NCBI GenBank assembly: GCA_964646605.1
Contig: CAZYEX010000014.1
Coordinates: forward strand, 1 to 47,278
Length of the DNA stretch: 47,278 nt
Source of the DNA: SBAX01 sp964646605
GTDB taxonomy: Bacteria; Planctomycetota; Phycisphaerae; UBA1845
Direction: 5' to 3'
This document shows positions 14,106 to 23,205 of the stretch, piece by piece. How positions within the stretch are numbered: the first letter of the stretch is position 1; each line of letters begins with the position of its first letter. The position numbers and the translations under genes are program-made. The notes beneath the pieces were generated by a model. That model was not told where the DNA came from and ran no database searches. It worked only from the letters and a program-made list of their open reading frames with translations.

Positions 14106-15245
14106 ATGCAGTCGTTCCGTATTCACATTCCCGAGGAAACCCTCGCTGACCTGGACAGGCGCTTGGCCGCGACGCGATGGCCGGATGAAATCGACGCCGC
14201 CGCCTGGGACTATGGGGCCAACCTGGCGTATTTGAAGGAACTCGTCGAGTATTGGCGGACCGCGTACGCCTGGAGAGCACACGAAGCCCGCCTCAACGAG
14301 TTCCCGAACTTCCGCGCCGACATCGACGGCTTGAACGTTCATTTCATTCACGAGCACGGAACCGGCCCCAGCCCTATTCCGCTCGTCGTCACCCACGGCT
14401 GGCCCAGCACCATCTTTGAAATGCACAAGATCATCCCCATGCTCGCCGACCCCGCGCGATTCGGCGCCGACCCCAAAGACGCTTTTCACGTCGTCGCCCC
14501 TTCACTACCCGGATATGGCTTCTCCGACGCCCCGCGACAACGCGGTTGGACCAGCGTGAACACTGCGGACCTGTGGACAAAGCTGATGACCGGCGTACTC
14601 GGATACAAGCGCTTCGCGGCCCACGGCGGCGACGTCGGTGCAGGCGTCACCAGCCGCATAGCCCTTCGGCACGCCGATCGCGTATACGGCATCCACATCA
14701 CGGCCGTCGTACCCCCCTACATCGACCAGAACCCGCAATTCACTGACGCCGAGCGCGAATATCAGAAACTCCAACATGATTGGGAACGTGAGGAAGACGG
14801 TTATGGCCACATCCAAGGCACGCGCCCACAAACGCTTGCCTACGGACTCAACGATTCCCCTGCGGGACTGGCCGCATGGATCATCGAAAAGTTTCGGGCC
14901 TGGAGCGACTGTGGCGGCGACATCGAACGCGCCTTCACCAAGGACGAACTACTCACCAACGTCACGATCTACTGGGCCACGCAGACCATGAACTCCTCCA
15001 TCCGCCATTACTACGAATCCCGCCACAATCCGCAGCCCTTCACCAAGGGCGTGCAAGTCACCGCTCCCTGCGGCATCTGCCTCACCACCGAGCCCGTCGA
15101 TCGCTGCCCGCGCGAGTGGGCCGAGCGCACCTACACCGACATCCGCCGCTTCACCCTTCTCCCCCGTGGCGGGCATTTCGCCGCGCTCGAAGCCCCGGAC
15201 CTACTCGCCGACGATATCCGCGCCCACTTCCGGCCCCTGCGATAG
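14106..15245 (+). CDS. Epoxide hydrolase family alpha/beta hydrolase
   Basis: The N-terminal MQSFRIHIPEETLADLDRRL with RWPDEID and the lid-like segment match the EHN domain of microsomal-type epoxide hydrolases. The alpha/beta hydrolase core follows: VTHGWPSTIFEM (oxyanion HGWP), LPGYGFSDAP, and AAHGGDVGAGVTSRIA with nucleophile Asp in HGGDVG. Near the C-terminus LPRGGHFAALEAPDLLADDI provides the catalytic His. The length of 379 residues is normal. Epoxide hydration is likely; the substrate is unknown. ATG 14106 starts the conserved part. The frame extends back to 14013 without family likeness. Confidence 0.9.
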   Translation: MQSFRIHIPEETLADLDRRLAATRWPDEIDAAAWDYGANLAYLKELVEYWRTAYAWRAHEARLNEFPNFRADIDGLNVHFIHEHGTGPSPIPLVVTHGWPSTIFEMHKIIPMLADPARFGADPKDAFHVVAPSLPGYGFSDAPRQRGWTSVNTADLWTKLMTGVLGYKRFAAHGGDVGAGVTSRIALRHADRVYGIHITAVVPPYIDQNPQFTDAEREYQKLQHDWEREEDGYGHIQGTRPQTLAYGLNDSPAGLAAWIIEKFRAWSDCGGDIERAFTKDELLTNVTIYWATQTMNSSIRHYYESRHNPQPFTKGVQVTAPCGICLTTEPVDRCPREWAERTYTDIRRFTLLPRGGHFAALEAPDLLADDIRAHFRPLR

Positions 15246-15395
15246 GTGGGTGCGACGGCGCGGTTTTCTCGCTTTTGGGGAGGCAAAGCCGTTCGCCATC
15301 GGCACGCCGCCGCATGCCGCTCGGGAGCGGCGGTTTGGCACGCAACTTGCAACCCTCCTCAGCGGGGACGTGTGCCCCGGAAGGAGATGCTTAGC

Positions 15396-16376
15396 ATGAA
15401 AGTGCTCGTTGCCGACAAGTTCCAGGACCACGGCGTGGCCGCCCTGCGCGACGCCGGGTGCATCGTGTACGTGAAGCCGGGTTTGAAGGACGCGGCGCTC
15501 GCCGAGGCCGTCCGAGAGACCGGCTGCAACGTGCTCGTCGTGCGAAGTACGAGGGTCAACGCTGAGGGTCTCGCCGCCTCGCCGCACCTCGAACTCGTGA
15601 TCCGCGCCGGATCGGGCTACGACACCATCGACGTGGAGGCCGCGTCCGCCCGTGGGATTCACGTCAGCAACTGCCCCGGCAAGAACGCCGTCGCCGTGGC
15701 CGAGTTGACCTTCGGTTTGATGATCGCCTTGGATCGCAGGATCGTCGACGAAACCGACGACCTCCGCCGCGGCGTCTGGAACAAGAAGGAATACAGCAAG
15801 GCGCGCGGACTCATGGGCCGCATGCTCGGAATCGTCGGACTGGGGCGAATCGGATACGAGGTCGCCAAACGCGCCAAAGCCTTCGGCATGAACCTCATCT
15901 ACTTCGACGTGATGCCGAACCACACCCTCGAGGCCGAGCTGGGAATTCGCCGCGTGGAGTTCCACGAGTTGTTGGGCGAGTCCGATTTTGTAACCCTGCA
16001 CGTGCCCGGTGGACAAGCGACCGAGCACATGATCGGACACGACGAGTTAGCCCTCATGAAACCCACCGCATTCGTCATCAACTGCAGCCGCGGCGGCGTG
16101 GTGGACGAATCCGCCCTCGCCCAGGCCGTGGCCTCGGCGACGATCGCCGGCGCGGCGCTCGACGTCTACGAAATCGAGCCCTCGGCCTCGGACTCCGAGT
16201 TTAAGGACCCGATCCGCACCGCCCCGCATATCTACGGGACGCACCACATCGGCGCCTCGACGGAGCAGGCTCAGGACGCCGTGGCCGACGAGGTGGTGAA
16301 AATCGTTCGGACTTATGTGGAAACAGGGCGTGTGATCCACTGCGTGAACCCGACCGAGCCCGCGCCGGCGACCTGA
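15396..16376 (+). CDS. D-3-phosphoglycerate dehydrogenase-like 2-hydroxyacid dehydrogenase (NAD type, no ACT domain)
   Basis: The 326-residue protein is a D-isomer specific 2-hydroxyacid dehydrogenase. The nucleotide site is GIVGLGRIGYEVAKRAKAF, and the second strand ends YFDVMP, whose Asp favours NAD. Catalytic Arg is in NCSRGGVVDE, Glu in ALDVYEIEP, and His in GTHHIGASTEQA. SerA activity (serine synthesis) is plausible, but the ACT regulatory domain is missing. ATG 15396 has AAGGAG nine nt upstream. It is followed after 204 bp by a paralogue of the same build, which indicates tandem duplication. Confidence 0.88.
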   Translation: MKVLVADKFQDHGVAALRDAGCIVYVKPGLKDAALAEAVRETGCNVLVVRSTRVNAEGLAASPHLELVIRAGSGYDTIDVEAASARGIHVSNCPGKNAVAVAELTFGLMIALDRRIVDETDDLRRGVWNKKEYSKARGLMGRMLGIVGLGRIGYEVAKRAKAFGMNLIYFDVMPNHTLEAELGIRRVEFHELLGESDFVTLHVPGGQATEHMIGHDELALMKPTAFVINCSRGGVVDESALAQAVASATIAGAALDVYEIEPSASDSEFKDPIRTAPHIYGTHHIGASTEQAQDAVADEVVKIVRTYVETGRVIHCVNPTEPAPAT

Positions 16377-16580
16377 GGGCCGTGGGGTCCGTCCCGGCCG
16401 ATGCGTAAACACGTTTTCCTGAAGCGCCCACCGCGTTCCCGTGCGCCGAGATGCTAGGGGTGATCTGCTTTACGCGCCCGGTCTCGTTGCGTTGACGCGG
16501 CGGTCGATCGGCGAGACAGTACCGGCGGATCAGCGTGCGTCGGTCCACGGCCCGCACGCCGATTCGGACCGGTATTCACC

Positions 16581-17795
16581 ATGAAAGTGCTGATCGCGGA
16601 TTCGTTCGAAACCGACGGAGTCGAGGAGCTCCGGCGCGCCGGTTGCGACGTTTTCTATGAACCCAAGCTCGACGGGGACCCCCTCCGCGACGCCGTCGCC
16701 CGCACGAATTGCGCCGTGCTGATTGTCCGCAGCACAACGGTCACCGAGCCGATGCTCAGCGCCGGCGCCGCCTTGAGCATCGTGGTCCGAGCCGGCGCCG
16801 GCTACAACACCATCGACGTGGCCGCCGCCTCTCGTCGCAGCATCCTGGTCGCCAATTGCCCCGGCAAGAACGCCGTCGCCGTGGCCGAACTGACCTTCGG
16901 ACTGATTCTCGCCCTCGACCGCCGCATCGCGGACAACGTCGCCGATCTTCGCAACGGCAAATGGAACAAGAAGCTGTATTCGCAAGCACGGGGACTCAAG
17001 GACCGCACCCTGGGCATCGTCGGCATGGGTCCGATCGGCGAGGCCGTCGCCCGTCGGGCGAGAGCCTTTGAGATGGGCGTGGCGGCCTGGAGTCGCTCGC
17101 TGACCGACGAACGGGCCGAGCAACTCGGGCTCCTGCGCTGCCATTCTCCCGCCGACGTCGCCGCATGTTGCGACATCCTGTCGATCCACCTGGCGGCGAC
17201 CCCGGAAACCAAAGGCATCATCAGCGCCCAGGTCCTGAATCGGCTTCGAAACGGCGCCTATGTGATCAATACCTCCCGTGCCGAGGTACTGGATTATGAG
17301 GCCCTCGCCACCGCCGTCGCCCAGAAGGACCTGCGCGTCGGACTCGACGTCTTTCCCGAAGAACCCTCCGCCGGGGAGGCCGAGTTCCACGCCTCGATCG
17401 TCAACTGCGGCGGCGTCGTCTACGGCACCCACCACATCGGGGCCTCGACCGAACAGGCCCAGTCCGCCATCGCCGCCGAGACGGTCCGCATTGTGAAGGA
17501 ATACATGCGAACCGGACGGGTTGAGAACTGCGTCAACCTTTGCGAGAGGTCGCGGGCGCGGTACGTCGTCGTCGTCCGTCATCGCAACCGTCCGGGCGTG
17601 CTCGCCCACACCCTCAACGAAATCAGCCACGCGGGCGTCAACGTGGAGGAGATGGAGAACGTGATCTGTGCCGGGGCGGAGTCGGCTTGTGCGCAGATCA
17701 AGCTCGCAGCCCCACTTCCGCAGGAGGCCCTCGATCGGATTCGCAAGGGCAATGAGCACGTACTCGGCGTCACCTTCGCCGAAGTTCCGGGATGA
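16581..17795 (+). CDS. D-3-phosphoglycerate dehydrogenase-like protein with ACT domain (NADP-type pocket)
   Basis: The 404-residue protein is a paralogue of the preceding gene: both share NCPGKNAVAVAELTFGL and GTHHIGASTEQAQ. Catalytic residues remain (NTSRAEVLDYEA, GLDVFPEEP, HHIGAST). The Rossmann motif is GIVGMGPIGEAVARRARAF, but the next strand ends AWSRSL, without Asp. A Ser-Arg there is usual in NADP-binding enzymes. The C-terminal 80 residues (VVVVRHRNRPGVLAHTLNEI) form an ACT domain, a possible site for serine feedback. Coenzyme preference is my inference. Confidence 0.88.
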   Translation: MKVLIADSFETDGVEELRRAGCDVFYEPKLDGDPLRDAVARTNCAVLIVRSTTVTEPMLSAGAALSIVVRAGAGYNTIDVAAASRRSILVANCPGKNAVAVAELTFGLILALDRRIADNVADLRNGKWNKKLYSQARGLKDRTLGIVGMGPIGEAVARRARAFEMGVAAWSRSLTDERAEQLGLLRCHSPADVAACCDILSIHLAATPETKGIISAQVLNRLRNGAYVINTSRAEVLDYEALATAVAQKDLRVGLDVFPEEPSAGEAEFHASIVNCGGVVYGTHHIGASTEQAQSAIAAETVRIVKEYMRTGRVENCVNLCERSRARYVVVVRHRNRPGVLAHTLNEISHAGVNVEEMENVICAGAESACAQIKLAAPLPQEALDRIRKGNEHVLGVTFAEVPG

Positions 17796-17800
17796 GACGA

Positions 17801-17892
17801 GAAGTTCGAAGTTCAAAGTGCGAAGTTCGAAGAGAACAAGGCGGCGTTTCACCCATCCCGTCAACTTTGAACTTCGAACTTCGAACTTCTAC
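17801..17892. repeat. Inverted pair of GAAGTTC / CTTYGAA heptad tracts
   Basis: Five heptads of the GAAGTTC type lie at 17801-17835 and four of the CTTCGAA type at 17865-17892. The second tract is the reverse complement of the first, so the serA-like/miaA gap can fold into a long imperfect hairpin. The same heptads recur at 36462-36503, upstream of ftsW. Confidence 0.75.
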
Positions 17893-17902
17893 ACTTCACC
17901 CC

Positions 17903-18841
17903 ATGTCCCGCCCCTTGACCTTCGTCCTCGGTTGCACCGGATCGGGCAAGGGTGCGCTGGGCCGTGAACTCGCCCTTCGCACCGGCGGCGAGATCATCTC
18001 CATCGATTCCATGAAGGTCTACCGGCGAATGGACATCGGGACCGCCAAGCCCTCCCTCGAAATCCGCCGCCGCATCCCCCATCACCTGATCGATCTCGTG
18101 GAACCCTGGGAGGACTTTTGCGTCGCTCAATATGTCAAACATGCGGAGCGGGCGATAGCCGATATCCAAGCTCGTGGGCGCCCCGTGTTCGTCGTCGGAG
18201 GAACGCCGTTGTACGTCAAAGCCTTGAGCGAGGGACTGTTCGAAGGTCCCGGGGCCGATCCCGAGCTTCGTGCTCGCCTCATCGAATCCGCGCAGCGCGA
18301 CGGCCAATCGACCCTCTACGAGCGGCTGCGGCAGGTCGATCCCCTTGCCGCCTCGCGGATTCATCCCAATGACCTTCGACGCATCGTCCGGGCCTTAGAG
18401 GTCTTCGACCTAACCGGGAAGCCCATCTCCGCGTTGCAGGAACAGTGGGACCGGCAGCGGACGCGCTTTGACTGTGTGTTGTTGGGGCTTCGCCGAAACC
18501 GTGAAGACCTGAACCACCGGATCAACGAGCGCGTACGTAGGATGATGGCGGACGGGTTGGTGGACGAGGTCCGATCGTTGTTGGCCGAGCCCCGCCCCCT
18601 GAGCACCGCCGCACGGCAGGCCCTGGGATATGCCGATATCCTTGACCATCTTCAAGGCGGCTCGACGCTCACTCAGACGGTGGAACGGATCAAGATCAAC
18701 AGCCGTCGCTTGGGAAAGGCGCAGCGGACTTGGTTCAAACGGTTCACGCAGATGGAATGGATCGACCTTGAGCCGGACGCCGACTCCGCGGCGCTTGCGG
18801 AGGACCTGACGGCCAAGAGGGGTGCGTTATGGTCGTCCTGA
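17903..18841 (+). CDS. miaA: tRNA dimethylallyltransferase
   Basis: MiaA adds dimethylallyl to N6 of A37 in tRNAs that read UNN codons. The 312-residue protein has P-loop LGCTGSGKGALG, DSMKVYRRMDIGTAKPS (DSMQVY-type motif), VVGGTPLYVKAL, LLGLRRNREDLNHRINERV, and ALGYADILDHL. The P-loop is followed by Gly-Ala instead of the usual Ser/Thr, an oddity. ATG 17903 begins the conserved region; an upstream extension to 17792 would translate the heptad repeats and is unlikely. No strong ribosome site is visible. Confidence 0.92.
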   Translation: MSRPLTFVLGCTGSGKGALGRELALRTGGEIISIDSMKVYRRMDIGTAKPSLEIRRRIPHHLIDLVEPWEDFCVAQYVKHAERAIADIQARGRPVFVVGGTPLYVKALSEGLFEGPGADPELRARLIESAQRDGQSTLYERLRQVDPLAASRIHPNDLRRIVRALEVFDLTGKPISALQEQWDRQRTRFDCVLLGLRRNREDLNHRINERVRRMMADGLVDEVRSLLAEPRPLSTAARQALGYADILDHLQGGSTLTQTVERIKINSRRLGKAQRTWFKRFTQMEWIDLEPDADSAALAEDLTAKRGALWSS

Positions 18842-19764
18842 CCGAAATGACCAATTGGGCCGTCGATCTCATCGACGTCCACAAGACCTACCCCAAGAAC
18901 ATCCAAGCCCTGCGCGGGGTGAACATTCAGGTGGGGCGCGGCGAGGTCTTCGGTCTTCTCGGTCCCAATGGTGCGGGCAAGACAACCCTCGTCAAGATCA
19001 TGATGACCGTCGTTCGACCGACCCGTGCCTTGGGCACCATCCTTGGTCGTCCGCTCGGTCATCGGGGCAAGCTCGCCCGCACGGGTTACCTACCGGAGAA
19101 CCATCGGTTCCCGGGCTACCTTACGGCGGTTCAGGTTTTGGACTATTACGCGGCCCTTGCGAAGGTGCCGCGGGCACAACGCAAGGCAAGCGCCGCCCGC
19201 CTCCTGGAGCGTGTGGGCCTCACCCAGTGGACGGGAATGCGCATCGACAAGTTTTCCAAGGGCATGCTGCAACGGCTGGGCATCGCCCAAGCCCTGATGA
19301 ACGATCCGGAACTGATCGTCCTCGATGAACCCACCGACGGTCTCGACCCCGTCGGGCGGCGCGACGTTCGACAGCTTCTTCTCGAACTTCGCCGCGAAGG
19401 CAAGACCGTGTTTCTCAACTCCCATCTTCTCAGCGAACTGGAGATGGTCTGCGACCGGGTAGCCATTCTCGTCGGCGGGATGGTCGCTCGGCAGGGGACG
19501 ATGTCGCAGTTGACCGAACACACCGTCGAGTATCGCATCACTTTTTCCGGCGACGCCCAGCGCGTGCGTCCAAAGCTGTCGAGCCTGGGCGCGACCGTGG
19601 ACGGCGACATGGTGGTGTTGCCGGGCAGTGATACACAGAAGGTCAACAGCGTCATCGACGTGCTGCGCTCGCAGGGGCTGATGATCGAGACGGTGCAACC
19701 GCACCGGTTCAGTCTGGAGGACTTGTTGGTGGAGGCCATGGCGAAATCCGACCCGCGACCGTAA
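18829..19764 (+). CDS. ABC transporter ATP-binding protein
   Basis: The 311-residue ATPase has Walker A LLGPNGAGKTTL, a Q-loop region TGYLPENHRFPGYLTA, signature FSKGMLQRLGIAQAL, Walker B LIVLDEPTDGLD and H-loop NSHLL. A C-terminal extension of about 80 residues follows, as in the CcmA/NatA-type exporter ATPases. Its start overlaps the 3' end of miaA by 13 nt, and the ABC-2 permease follows after 46 nt, so the pair forms one exporter. The substrate is unknown. Confidence 0.92.
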   Translation: MVVLTEMTNWAVDLIDVHKTYPKNIQALRGVNIQVGRGEVFGLLGPNGAGKTTLVKIMMTVVRPTRALGTILGRPLGHRGKLARTGYLPENHRFPGYLTAVQVLDYYAALAKVPRAQRKASAARLLERVGLTQWTGMRIDKFSKGMLQRLGIAQALMNDPELIVLDEPTDGLDPVGRRDVRQLLLELRREGKTVFLNSHLLSELEMVCDRVAILVGGMVARQGTMSQLTEHTVEYRITFSGDAQRVRPKLSSLGATVDGDMVVLPGSDTQKVNSVIDVLRSQGLMIETVQPHRFSLEDLLVEAMAKSDPRP

Positions 19765-19810
19765 GGGAGTGGGTTTTTAGGCGCCGGCGTACCGCCGCCG
19801 ATCGTGAACT

Positions 19811-20740
19811 ATGCAATTCTGGGCTTTGATGGTTGACAGTTTCCGCGAATCCGTGGATCGCAAGATCTTCTGGGTGATGCTGCTCATGGAGTTGCTGGTA
19901 GCGGCGGCCATGTTCTGCATCGGGTTTCATCCCGGGCAGATCGACATCCTCTTCGGCGCATGGACCATCGAAACGGATCACTTCACCGCCCTCTCCGGAC
20001 TGCGTCACGATCGGATCGCGAGTTTGGCGGTCAACTTCATCATGGACCTGGTCCTGGGGTGGATCGGGGTCACGCTGGCCATCATCGCTACGGCGGGCTT
20101 TCTGCCTTCGCTTTTGGAACGCGGCGCCGTGGACGTGCTCCTGTCCAAGCCGATCTCCCGCCCGGCACTGTTTCTGGGAAAGTACCTGGGCAGTATGGTT
20201 TTTGTGCTGATTCACGCCATCGTCTTCGTGGTCATCACCTTTGTGATCATCGGAACACGGTGGGGGGTTTGGCTACCGGGGTATCTCCTGACCATCCCCT
20301 TGCTCGTTGTGCTTTTCAGTTACATCTACTCCGTGTCGGCCTGGGCGGGCGTGCGCTACCGCAGCACGATCGCGGCGGTGTTGCTCGGTCTGGGAGCGTG
20401 GGTTTTTTTCGCGGGTGTGCAAGCGACGGGCGACGCGTTCGAGACCTTCCCGGCCTGGAAGGAAAATCGCTGGGCCTACAACGCCGTCCTCGCCGCGCGG
20501 TGGGCCGTCCCCAAGACCCATGACATCACCTATCTTGCGGGAAAATGGAGCGGCGCCGCCGTCTCCACCGAACTCGTCCCCGAAGTCGAGGACAAGGACA
20601 AGGACATGGTCCAACGGGCCGGGGAGAGCGAACTGGAGCGTATGAACCTCAACCCACTGTACACCATCGGCTCCTCTCTGCTCTTCGAGGCCTTGGTCGT
20701 GCTCCTCACCATGTGGACGTTCTCGCGGAGCGATTATTGA
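19811..20740 (+). CDS. ABC-2 type transporter permease
   Basis: The 309-residue protein has about six membrane segments, for example IFWVMLLMELLVAAAMFCIGF, LVLGWIGVTLAIIATAGFLPSLL, VFVLIHAIVFVVITFVII and AVLLGLGAWVFFAGVQA. The cytoplasmic motif LERGAVDVLLSKPISRPALFLGKYLG is typical of ABC-2 permeases. It is the membrane partner of the ATPase encoded just upstream. A charged soluble loop (EDKDKDMVQRAGESELER) precedes the last helix. A short 4-nt gap leads to the glycosyltransferase gene. Confidence 0.85.
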   Translation: MQFWALMVDSFRESVDRKIFWVMLLMELLVAAAMFCIGFHPGQIDILFGAWTIETDHFTALSGLRHDRIASLAVNFIMDLVLGWIGVTLAIIATAGFLPSLLERGAVDVLLSKPISRPALFLGKYLGSMVFVLIHAIVFVVITFVIIGTRWGVWLPGYLLTIPLLVVLFSYIYSVSAWAGVRYRSTIAAVLLGLGAWVFFAGVQATGDAFETFPAWKENRWAYNAVLAARWAVPKTHDITYLAGKWSGAAVSTELVPEVEDKDKDMVQRAGESELERMNLNPLYTIGSSLLFEALVVLLTMWTFSRSDY

Positions 20741-20780
20741 TCTCGTGAGGACCTACGCCGGCGCCTGCGACGCTCCGCAC

Positions 20781-21905
20781 ATGCCTTTCGACATCCTCTA
20801 CGTCATCACCGACCTGGAACTCGGGGGCGTTCCGCTGCACCTGTCGCGGTTGGCGGGGGCGATGCAGGAACGCGGTTTCCACGTCGCGGTCGTTTCGCTG
20901 GCCCCGCCCGGTCCGGTCGCGGACCGCTTGCGCGCCGCGGGCACGATCGTTTACGCCTGCGACGGGTGCTGTGGGCTTGATTTCCGCGTGATCCCTCGGC
21001 TCACGCGGCTCTTGCGTCGGCTTCAGCCGCGACTCGTCCACTCCCTGCTGTTTCACGCCAATTTCGCGGCCCGCTGGGCCGCGCAGGCCGCCGGGTACCC
21101 GGCCGATCGCGTGATCTGCGAAATCCAAACCGTCGAGGTGGAACGCCGGTGGCACTTGTGGGCCGATCGCCTCACCTATGACCTGTGTCGCCTGACGATC
21201 GCCAACTCGCCGTCCGTTCTCGAACATCTCGCCGAACAGGCGAGAATTCCACGGGACCGGCTCCGACTGATCCGCGGAGGGATCGATCCCCAACCGATCC
21301 GCGAGGCTCAACCCGCGGATCGCCGAACCCTCGGACTCCCCGATGGCGCCAAGATGATCCTCTGGGCTGGCCGCCTCGACCCCGTGAAGGGGCTCTTCGA
21401 TCTTGTGGACGCCTTGGCGTTGTTGCCGCACGACCTCGACGCACATCTTTGTCTAGCCGGGGGCGGGCCGTTGAAGGACCGACTGACAGAACGCGTTCGC
21501 GCTCGCGGCCTCGAAACCCGCGTGCATCTCTTGGGGCCGAGAAGCGACGTGCCTTCGCTGCTGAGAGCCGCCGACGTGTTCGCCTTTCCATCCCGCACGG
21601 AAGGTCTGCCCAACGCCCTGCTGGAGGCGATGGCCGCGGGTTGCCCCATCGTGACCACCAATGTCCCAGGTTGCCGGGACCTGATCGGGCATGAGCAGAC
21701 CGGGCTGGTGGTGCCATTACATGACACCCTGGCCCTCGCCGCCGTCCTCCTGAGACTCCTCGACGACCGCCCACTCGCCGCCCAACTCGGTCGGCGCGCC
21801 CAAGAGTCGGTGACAAAGCATTGGCACGTTCGGGCCGCTTGGCAAGCCTACGAAACGACCTATCGTGAGGTGCCGGCCGCCGTCGCGCCAGACCCGGATC
21901 TGTGA
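20781..21905 (+). CDS. Glycosyltransferase family 4 protein
   Basis: The 374-residue GT-B enzyme starts with FDILYVITDLELGGVPLHLSRLA, an acceptor-side loop, and has the donor-side motifs ILWAGRLDPVKGLFDLVDAL, LCLAGGGPLKDRL, VHLLGPRSDVPSLLRAADVF and SRTEGLPNALLEAMAAGCPIV (the E-x7-E motif). It transfers an activated sugar to a lipid or glycan; the acceptor cannot be told. GTG 20745 is an alternative start. It follows the ABC exporter closely and lies just before the dcw promoter region. Confidence 0.9.
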   Translation: MPFDILYVITDLELGGVPLHLSRLAGAMQERGFHVAVVSLAPPGPVADRLRAAGTIVYACDGCCGLDFRVIPRLTRLLRRLQPRLVHSLLFHANFAARWAAQAAGYPADRVICEIQTVEVERRWHLWADRLTYDLCRLTIANSPSVLEHLAEQARIPRDRLRLIRGGIDPQPIREAQPADRRTLGLPDGAKMILWAGRLDPVKGLFDLVDALALLPHDLDAHLCLAGGGPLKDRLTERVRARGLETRVHLLGPRSDVPSLLRAADVFAFPSRTEGLPNALLEAMAAGCPIVTTNVPGCRDLIGHEQTGLVVPLHDTLALAAVLLRLLDDRPLAAQLGRRAQESVTKHWHVRAAWQAYETTYREVPAAVAPDPDL

Positions 21906-22085
21906 TTTTCTCGATCAGGTGACCGTTTGGCGTCCGCCACAAAGGAACGCGCAGGTTCTGCCGGCAGTGCCCTCCACGGCTTTCAACGAATAGTGGTCAA
22001 GGGGAGCGCGACTACCACATCTGGTCACCGAGCGGCGGCGACACTGGCCTGGGACCGGACCCGAAAGATTTTCTGCATTTTTTTC

Positions 22086-22114
22086 TTGCATCGGGTGGTT
22101 GTCGGTGGTACATA
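22086..22114 (+). promoter_or_regulatory. Candidate promoter of the dcw cluster
   Basis: TTGCAT (22086-22091) and TACATA (22109-22114) are spaced by exactly 17 bp, 48 bp before the mraZ start. The region 21906-22162 holds no gene. A G-rich tract with two TGGG words directly before mraZ does not show the regular spacing of classical MraZ boxes. Confidence 0.45.
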
Positions 22115-22162
22115 CAGGCCCTCAATCCCACTCAGCGGTGAATGTGGGTTGGGGGTTGAGTT

Positions 22163-22645
22163 ATGCGGTTTTTCATAGGGCAGCATGAACGGACCATCGA
22201 CGAAAAGAACCGGCTTCAATTGCCTTCGCAGCTCCGCAGCGCCATCGAGCCGGAGCGCGACGGGCGCGGGTTGTTGGTCACGCTCGGTGAGGACCGCGGA
22301 ACTTTGGCTATCTTCACAGAGCGGGGGTTCGAAGAACTCTCCGCCCGGATCGAGACGGAGTTCATGGCCGGGGCGGAGTCGGCGCGGTTCGAGCGCCAGT
22401 TCTACAGCCAGGCCTCGTATGTCGAGGTCGATCCGCAGGGGCGGTTCGTATTACCCGAACGACTGGTCAAAAAAGCGAGGTTGGGCAAGGAAGTCTACCT
22501 CGTCGGACGCAAGCACCGGATCGAAGTCTGGAACCGTTCGGACTTCGACCAGTCGCTGGGGATTGATTGGCAGAGCGATGATTGGCCTGATTGGCAAGGA
22601 TTTTTGCGGATGAGGCCGAACGGCGGCTCGTCGCCAAGCTCTTGA
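22163..22645 (+). CDS. mraZ: MraZ, DNA-binding regulator of the dcw cluster
   Basis: MraZ binds DNA as a ring oligomer through SpoVT/AbrB-like domains and represses the dcw promoter in bacteria studied. The 160-residue protein has two such repeats: FFIGQHERTIDEKNRLQLPSQLR and YVEVDPQGRFVLPERLVKKA. The second repeat ends with KEVYLVGRKHRIEVWNRSDF. Length is slightly above the usual 145 because of a Trp- and Asp-rich tail. The gene opens the cluster, 517 bp before the true rsmH region ends, with a poorly conserved stretch in between. Confidence 0.93.
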   Translation: MRFFIGQHERTIDEKNRLQLPSQLRSAIEPERDGRGLLVTLGEDRGTLAIFTERGFEELSARIETEFMAGAESARFERQFYSQASYVEVDPQGRFVLPERLVKKARLGKEVYLVGRKHRIEVWNRSDFDQSLGIDWQSDDWPDWQGFLRMRPNGGSSPSS

Positions 22646-22926
22646 CGGCGGACACGGGACGGAGCCTTGTGTCGCAGCGGGTGGAACACGGAGGGTTTGC
22701 AGGGAATTCGGGCTGTCCGACGGTCGCAAGGAGGTGCGGTGCGACCGGCCGGCAAGGTGTGATCGAGGTTGGATCGTCGCCTCGTCGGCGACGAGAGCAA
22801 AGCGGAACCCTATTTCGGTAACTAACGGAACGGGTCGTACCAAGCACCGGCGTCGCCGCCAGGGCTGAAGCGAAAGGATTCGCCGCCTTGGGGCGTCTGA
22901 CGGGCGCGCGGGGAGGTTCTATCGGC

Positions 22927-23169
22927 ATGGAACGGAGCCAGGAACGCCTGGTCGGGCGACTCCAACGGCGGCAACGGCTACGCGGTCCGATCCCATCGGC
23001 CAGCCAACCGACTCCGCGCGAGCGTGCGGAGCTTGAGGATCGAGTCCGGCGGCTGCACGCCATAGGCGAGCAGTTTCTCCATGTTAGACTCTCCCCCCAT
23101 ATCGCATCAAGGGGTGCGGATGGCGCGCCGGTCGAAGTTGGGGGTGATTGCGTCGCCACGGAGGTGTGA
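22927..23169 (+). CDS. Small hypothetical protein between mraZ and rsmH
   Basis: An 80-residue frame starts at ATG 22927 with GGAGGT nine nt upstream. It encodes basic, helical sequence (ERLVGRLQRRQRLRG, TPRERAELEDRVRRLHAIGEQFL). I recognise no family. It is in the same frame as rsmH and ends at TGA 23167-23169, 36 nt before the chosen rsmH start. It may be a real small protein or a chance frame. The stretch 22646-22926 holds nothing that I can support. Confidence 0.35.
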   Translation: MERSQERLVGRLQRRQRLRGPIPSASQPTPRERAELEDRVRRLHAIGEQFLHVRLSPHIASRGADGAPVEVGGDCVATEV

Positions 23170-23205
23170 CCACCCCCTGACTTTTCGGCTTGGCGGAAAG
23201 ATACG

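Noticed and set aside
16530..17864. 444-residue minus-strand open frame
   Set aside because: It mirrors the second SerA-like gene, which has Rossmann and ACT motifs.
22140..22162. MraZ boxes before mraZ
   Set aside because: TGGG words are present, but their spacing does not follow the regular direct-repeat layout of known MraZ operators.
23167..23169. Second selenocysteine TGA between the small frame and rsmH
   Set aside because: No hairpin with a G-containing loop follows at the right distance, and RsmH has no conserved Cys there. It is an ordinary stop.
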